Below, piece by piece: positions 60,498 to 64,000 of a DNA stretch of 64,000 bases. Source of the stretch: Micromonospora rifamycinica (GTDB taxonomy: Bacteria > Actinomycetota > Actinomycetes > Mycobacteriales > Micromonosporaceae); NCBI RefSeq assembly GCF_900090265.1, contig NZ_LT607752.1, positions 4,402,001-4,466,000 on the forward strand, written 5' to 3'. A program made the translations under genes and the position numbers. Below the pieces are notes generated by a model that searched no databases, had not been told where the DNA came from, and saw only the letters and a program-made list of their open reading frames with translations. Numbering within the stretch: the stretch's first letter is position 1; each line of letters starts with the position of its first letter.

Positions 60498-61811
60498 GCT
60501 CTCAGGTCTACGCCGTGTGGGCGGGGTGTGCCGGGGACTCGGCGGAACCGGTGCCCGCTGGGTGGTCAGGGCGGGCACCCAGGTCAGCAGGGCGAGCGGG
60601 TAGAGCAGGTAGCCGAAGCGGGTGGTGGGCATCAGCATGATCGCGGCGAGCAGGCCGTACCCGCAGATCAGCGCGGCGGTGGCGGCCCGGTGCGGCGGGC
60701 GGCGGAGGAGCCGGACGGCGATCAGACCGCCGACGGCGACGAGCAACCCGGCGGCGACGAACCGGCCACCGGGCAGGTCGGTGGCGATCAGGTGGCCGGG
60801 GAACGGGGACTGGGCGGGGCTGGTGACCTGGCCGTGGCCGAGCGGGAACCGGAACACGTTCTCCACCAGCGCGTCCCGGTCCACCAGTAGGGCGGGGAGC
60901 AGGGCGAGGGCGGGCAGGCCGAGCGCCCCGGCGGCGACCCGCAGCCCGGCCCGGCGGGTCGTCCCCCAGAAGATCAGGACCAGCGCGACCGGCCAGGCGA
61001 AGAGTTTCAGGGCGCCGGCCAGCCCGACCGCCACCCCGGCCGGGCCGGGTCGGCCGCCGGCGGCGAGGGCCAACGCCAGCAGGCAGAGCGCGAGGACGGG
61101 CAGGTCGTCGCCGCCGGTGGCGAGGGTGAGCGCACAGATCGGCAACACGGTGGCCGCCTGCACACCGCGCAGCACCGCCGGCGCCTCGGCCCATCCGCCC
61201 ACCGGCCGGGCGGACCGGCGCAGGGCGATCACCGCCCAGGCCAGGGCGGCGGCGGTGACCAGCGCGAACCAGACGCGGGAGTCCGTCCACCAGGCGTCGA
61301 CGGCGGCCCGGGGCAGCCCGAACAGCGCCATGCCCGGCTGGTACGGGGTGTAGCCGAGCAGCCGCTCGTCGGCGGGTAGTGCGGCGATGGCGTCCGGCCC
61401 CAGGTAGGGGGTGCCGTGGGCGGCGAGCCGGCTGCCGGCCTGTTCGACCACCACCACCTCCTCCTGTGCCCGGTCGGTCCGCCCGGCCGCCCGCTGCCCG
61501 GCCTGGACGGCCAGGGGGAGCAGGGCGGTGCCGGCCCAGGCGAGACCGGTGACCGTCGCGCGGGCGGCGGTGCCGGCCAGCCCGGGGTGCCGGCGTCGGA
61601 TGACGAACTGGGCGGCGACCAGGAGGGCGGCGGCGAGGTAGCCGACGGCGGCGACGCTCCCCCAGGCCCGGTGCGGTGCGAGGGTGGAGGTGCCGGCGGT
61701 GACCGTGGCGAAGGCGGCGGAGACCGCGTAGAGGCCGAGGTCGAGAGCGAGCCCACCGGCGGCGGTGTCGACCGCCCGCCAGCTGCGGGCGGCTCGGTCG
61801 GCGGCGGTCAC
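59865..61811 (-). CDS. GT87-like membrane protein fused to a phosphoribosyltransferase
   Basis: One uninterrupted 648-codon frame. Residues 1-435 form an integral membrane protein with about ten segments, of GT87/GT-C character (ALKLFAWPVALVLIFWG, luminal loop PYQPGMALFGLPRAAVDAWWTDSR). A short Arg/Pro linker leads to a complete phosphoribosyltransferase (about 439-648; VVLGLVRGGVPVARVVADRLG, PRPP loop TALIVDDGLATGATARVAVRVARRLG). An internal ATG at 60497 could give the second domain alone. The GTG at 61811 overlaps the stop of the GGDEF-EAL gene (GTGA). It may be two normally separate genes joined by loss of a stop. Confidence 0.75.
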   Translation of the reverse strand: MTAADRAARSWRAVDTAAGGLALDLGLYAVSAAFATVTAGTSTLAPHRAWGSVAAVGYLAAALLVAAQFVIRRRHPGLAGTAARATVTGLAWAGTALLPLAVQAGQRAAGRTDRAQEEVVVVEQAGSRLAAHGTPYLGPDAIAALPADERLLGYTPYQPGMALFGLPRAAVDAWWTDSRVWFALVTAAALAWAVIALRRSARPVGGWAEAPAVLRGVQAATVLPICALTLATGGDDLPVLALCLLALALAAGGRPGPAGVAVGLAGALKLFAWPVALVLIFWGTTRRAGLRVAAGALGLPALALLPALLVDRDALVENVFRFPLGHGQVTSPAQSPFPGHLIATDLPGGRFVAAGLLVAVGGLIAVRLLRRPPHRAATAALICGYGLLAAIMLMPTTRFGYLLYPLALLTWVPALTTQRAPVPPSPRHTPPTRRRPESMSSYRDRADAGRQLAERLTALAGRPDVVVLGLVRGGVPVARVVADRLGAPLDVLVVRKLGLPWAPEVAFGALGPGGVRVLNDPVTARLDPADGADVQRREQAELDRREACYRAGRPALDLTGRTALIVDDGLATGATARVAVRVARRLGARRVVVAAPVGAQEAYEMLTTEADEVVCARRPADFGAVSAHYDDFHEVDDDEVTAALIAAA

Positions 61812-64000
61812 GCCGGCAAGTGTGGCAGACCCGTCGGACGGTTGCGGGCGGGCTGCCGGCGGCCGGGGGTGCTCAGCCGGATGACGGCGCCGGTGTCGTG
61901 CAGCGGGGCGGCGAGGGTGCCGGGTCGGCCGCCCGAGCCGCGCTGGAGGGCGGCCAGGAGCGCCCCGGCCGGCAGCGGGCGGGCGAAGAGGTGTCCCTGA
62001 CCGGCGGCGCAGCCCAGGGACCACAGGGACCGGCGCTGCGGTTCGCTCTCCACGCCCTCCGCGACGACTGTCAGGTCGAGGCTGCGGCCGAGGTCGAGGG
62101 TGGAGCGGATGACCGCCGCCGCTTCCGCCGAGCCCTCCATCGCGGTGACGAAGCTGCGGTCGATCTTCAGCTCGTGGACCGGGATGCGGGAGAGCAGGGA
62201 GAGCGAGGAGTAGCCGGTGCCGAAGTCGTCGAGGGCGAGCCGGACGCCGGAGTCCCGCAGCCGGCTGAGCACCCGGTCGACCACGTCGAGCTGACTGAGG
62301 GTGAGGGTTTCGGTCAGCTCCAGGACGAGCCGGTCGGGGGGGAAGTCGTGGGCCTGGAGCCGGGCCAGCACCGCGCCGGGGAAGCGGGCGTCGAGCAGGC
62401 TGCGGGGGGAGACGTTCACCGAGACGGGCAGGTCGAAGCCGGCGGTCCGCCAGCTGACCGCGGCCACGAGTGCCTGGTCGAGGATGGCCTCGGCGAACGC
62501 GGGGAGCATGCCGGAGCGTTCCACCGCCTCGATGAAGCGCAGCGGATCGATCGTCCCGTGCCGGGGGTGGTGCCAGCGGGCCAGCGCCTCGGCCCCGGTC
62601 ACCTGGCCGCTGCCGAGGTCGACGATCGGCTGGAAGTTGACGGTGAACTCGTGGTCGGCCACCGCCCGGGGCAGCTCCCCGCCGAGGGTGAGCCGGCGTA
62701 GGTCGGCGGTGTCCCGGGTCAGCGCGTAGGTGACGATCCGCTGGCCGGCCCGCTTCGCCTGGTACATGGCGACGTCGGCGCGGCGCAGCAGCTCCGGCAT
62801 GCCGCCGCTGGCGGGGGCCGCCGCGATGCCGCCGCTGGCCTCCACGCTGATCCGCATGCCGTCCACGTCGAGCGGCTCGTGCAGGGCACCGAGCAGGATC
62901 TCGGCCCGGTGGGCGGCGACGGCGGGCGCGGGCAGGGCGCGCAGCAGCACGGCGAACTCGTCGCCGCCGAGCCGGGCCACCAGGTCCTCGTCGTGGGCGG
63001 CGGCGCGCAGCCGGTCGGCGACCTGGATCAGCACCTGGTCACCGGCGGCGTGGCCGAGGGTGTCGTTGACCTCCTTGAAGTGGTTCAGGTCGATCAGGAC
63101 GAGCGCGGTGACCCCCTCGGCGTGCCGGGCGTTGAGCTGCTCGGTGCCCCGGTCCAGCAGTTGCCGACGGTTGGCCAGGCCGGTGAGCGCGTCGTGGCTG
63201 GCGGCGTGGGCGTGTTCGTCGGCCACCCGGGCCAGTTCGGCGTACGCCTGGGCGTTGCGGACGGCGGTGCACAGGGCCGAGGCGAAGGTGCGCAGGGTGT
63301 ACTGCTCGCGTTCGTTGAGCCGTACCGGGCCACGGAACCGTAGGCGCAGCATGCCGACGTCGGCGGTCCGGTCGTGGCCTTCGAGGCGGGCGGGCAGTAC
63401 GGTGCCCGCGATCTCGCTGGGTGGGCCGGTGGGGCCGTCGTAGGTGATGGTGCCGCTGGCGCCGCGGACGGTGCGACCGGCGTCGCGCAGCTCGATCTCG
63501 ACCTCGTCGGCGGAGAAGAGTTCGGTGGCCTGGGTGACCGCGGTGGTGAGGACCTTGTCCAGGTCGACCACGTTGAGCGCGTCGGTGGTGCGGGCGAGGC
63601 GCTGCCAGGCCTGCTGCTCGGTCCGGGACTTGGCCTGCTGGGAGTAGAACAGGTGGAGGCTGAGCACCAGGGGCGGCACGGCCAGCAGGAGCCGGGGGTC
63701 GGCGTGGAGGATGACCAGGGTGACGGCGATGAGGACGAACCGGGCCAGCGCGCTGGTCAGGCGGAGCCCGAGGTCGTCGGCGAAGAGTCTGCGCAGTGGG
63801 GTGCCGGTGGCCATCGCGATGACCGGTAGGGTCAGCGCCTCGTCGAGGACCACCGCGACGACGTAGGCGAGCCCGATCATGCCGATGACGTGTTGGAGGT
63901 CGGTGTCCTGCGGCGACCAGCCGAGGGTGTGCAGGGCGAGGCCCCCGCCCGCCGCCAGCAGCATGCTCTTGGCGATGCCGAAGGCGGTCTTCACCGGCGA
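61808..64000 (-). CDS. Membrane GGDEF-EAL protein (start outside window)
   Basis: Cyclic di-GMP turnover protein; the frame is open to the window edge, so the N-terminus is truncated (a GTG at 63994 is the first visible start). Two or more membrane segments remain (LQHVIGMIGLAYVVAVVLDEALTLPVIAMAT, ALARFVLIAVTLVILHA), then a GAF-like region (TTAVTQATELFSADEVEIELRD), GGDEF (LTGLANRRQLLDRG, ARLGGDEFAVLL) and EAL (AEALARWHHP, LTETLTLSQ, LALDDFGTGYSS, VVAEGVESE). Both catalytic signatures are intact; the RxxD inhibitory site before GGDEF reads HDED. Its end overlaps the next start. Confidence 0.92.
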   Translation of the reverse strand, partial: SPVKTAFGIAKSMLLAAGGGLALHTLGWSPQDTDLQHVIGMIGLAYVVAVVLDEALTLPVIAMATGTPLRRLFADDLGLRLTSALARFVLIAVTLVILHADPRLLLAVPPLVLSLHLFYSQQAKSRTEQQAWQRLARTTDALNVVDLDKVLTTAVTQATELFSADEVEIELRDAGRTVRGASGTITYDGPTGPPSEIAGTVLPARLEGHDRTADVGMLRLRFRGPVRLNEREQYTLRTFASALCTAVRNAQAYAELARVADEHAHAASHDALTGLANRRQLLDRGTEQLNARHAEGVTALVLIDLNHFKEVNDTLGHAAGDQVLIQVADRLRAAAHDEDLVARLGGDEFAVLLRALPAPAVAAHRAEILLGALHEPLDVDGMRISVEASGGIAAAPASGGMPELLRRADVAMYQAKRAGQRIVTYALTRDTADLRRLTLGGELPRAVADHEFTVNFQPIVDLGSGQVTGAEALARWHHPRHGTIDPLRFIEAVERSGMLPAFAEAILDQALVAAVSWRTAGFDLPVSVNVSPRSLLDARFPGAVLARLQAHDFPPDRLVLELTETLTLSQLDVVDRVLSRLRDSGVRLALDDFGTGYSSLSLLSRIPVHELKIDRSFVTAMEGSAEAAAVIRSTLDLGRSLDLTVVAEGVESEPQRRSLWSLGCAAGQGHLFARPLPAGALLAALQRGSGGRPGTLAAPLHDTGAVIRLSTPGRRQPARNRPTGLPHLPA

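Overview
This is a high-GC actinomycete chromosome segment spanning the replication origin. Gene order and protein character point to the family Micromonosporaceae (Micromonospora, Salinispora or a close relative); that placement is inferred from the sequence alone. The core blocks match the oriC region of other actinobacteria, including Mycobacterium tuberculosis: gyrB/dciA/recF/gnd/dnaN/oriC/dnaA, then rpmH/rnpA/yidD/yidC/jag/rsmG/parA/parB, then cwlM/trxA/trxB/anti-sigma/sigM/pseudokinase/murJ/cca, and finally ino1/padR/DUF5318/ponA/GT-C/rpsF/ssb/rpsR/rplI/dnaB.

Layout. 1-9494: replication initiation genes, mostly on the minus strand, with oriC (many DnaA boxes and an AT-rich patch) between dnaN and dnaA. 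A small insert (194-aa unknown, OhrR-type MarR regulator, 75-aa charged protein) separates dciA from gyrB. 10131-16594: a plus-strand run for L34, RNase P protein, membrane insertion (YidD, YidC, Jag), 16S rRNA methylation and ParAB. 16595-18872: about 2.3 kb with no convincing gene, carrying parS and parS-like sites, DnaA boxes and degenerate repeats; it looks like a centromere-type region. 18873-24488: HIT-like protein with a repeat tail, D-Ala-D-Ala ligase-type enzyme, aminotransferase, acetyltransferase and CwlM-type amidase. 24678-31974: thioredoxin system, SigM and its anti-sigma factor, pseudokinase and MurJ. 32101-35701: CCA-adding enzyme and a flotillin/NfeD pair.

36031-40278 is an accessory stretch: a Tat-exported RhiA-like protein, Ogt, an XRE/DUF397 regulatory pair, two Cys-containing small proteins, and an RHH/Doc-like toxin-antitoxin pair whose toxin has lost the Fic catalytic motif. 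40335-50536 returns to core genes: inositol-phosphate synthase under a PadR regulator with a clear palindromic operator, PBP1A, two GT-C type membrane proteins and endonuclease IV. 51118-58555 holds the S6/SSB/S18/L9 operon and a dnaB interrupted by two inteins. 58591-64000 holds a DinB-like protein, a zinc-ribbon protein, a GT87-phosphoribosyltransferase fusion and a truncated GGDEF-EAL protein.

Most notable: (1) the double-intein dnaB, whose first intein has the features of the rare class 3 (WCT) type; (2) parS sites lying inside the parA reading frame, where they encode VSRET pentapeptides; (3) a zinc-free S18 in the primary ribosomal operon; (4) the inactive-looking Doc toxin; (5) perfect DnaA boxes far from oriC, upstream of the pseudokinase gene and beside parS.
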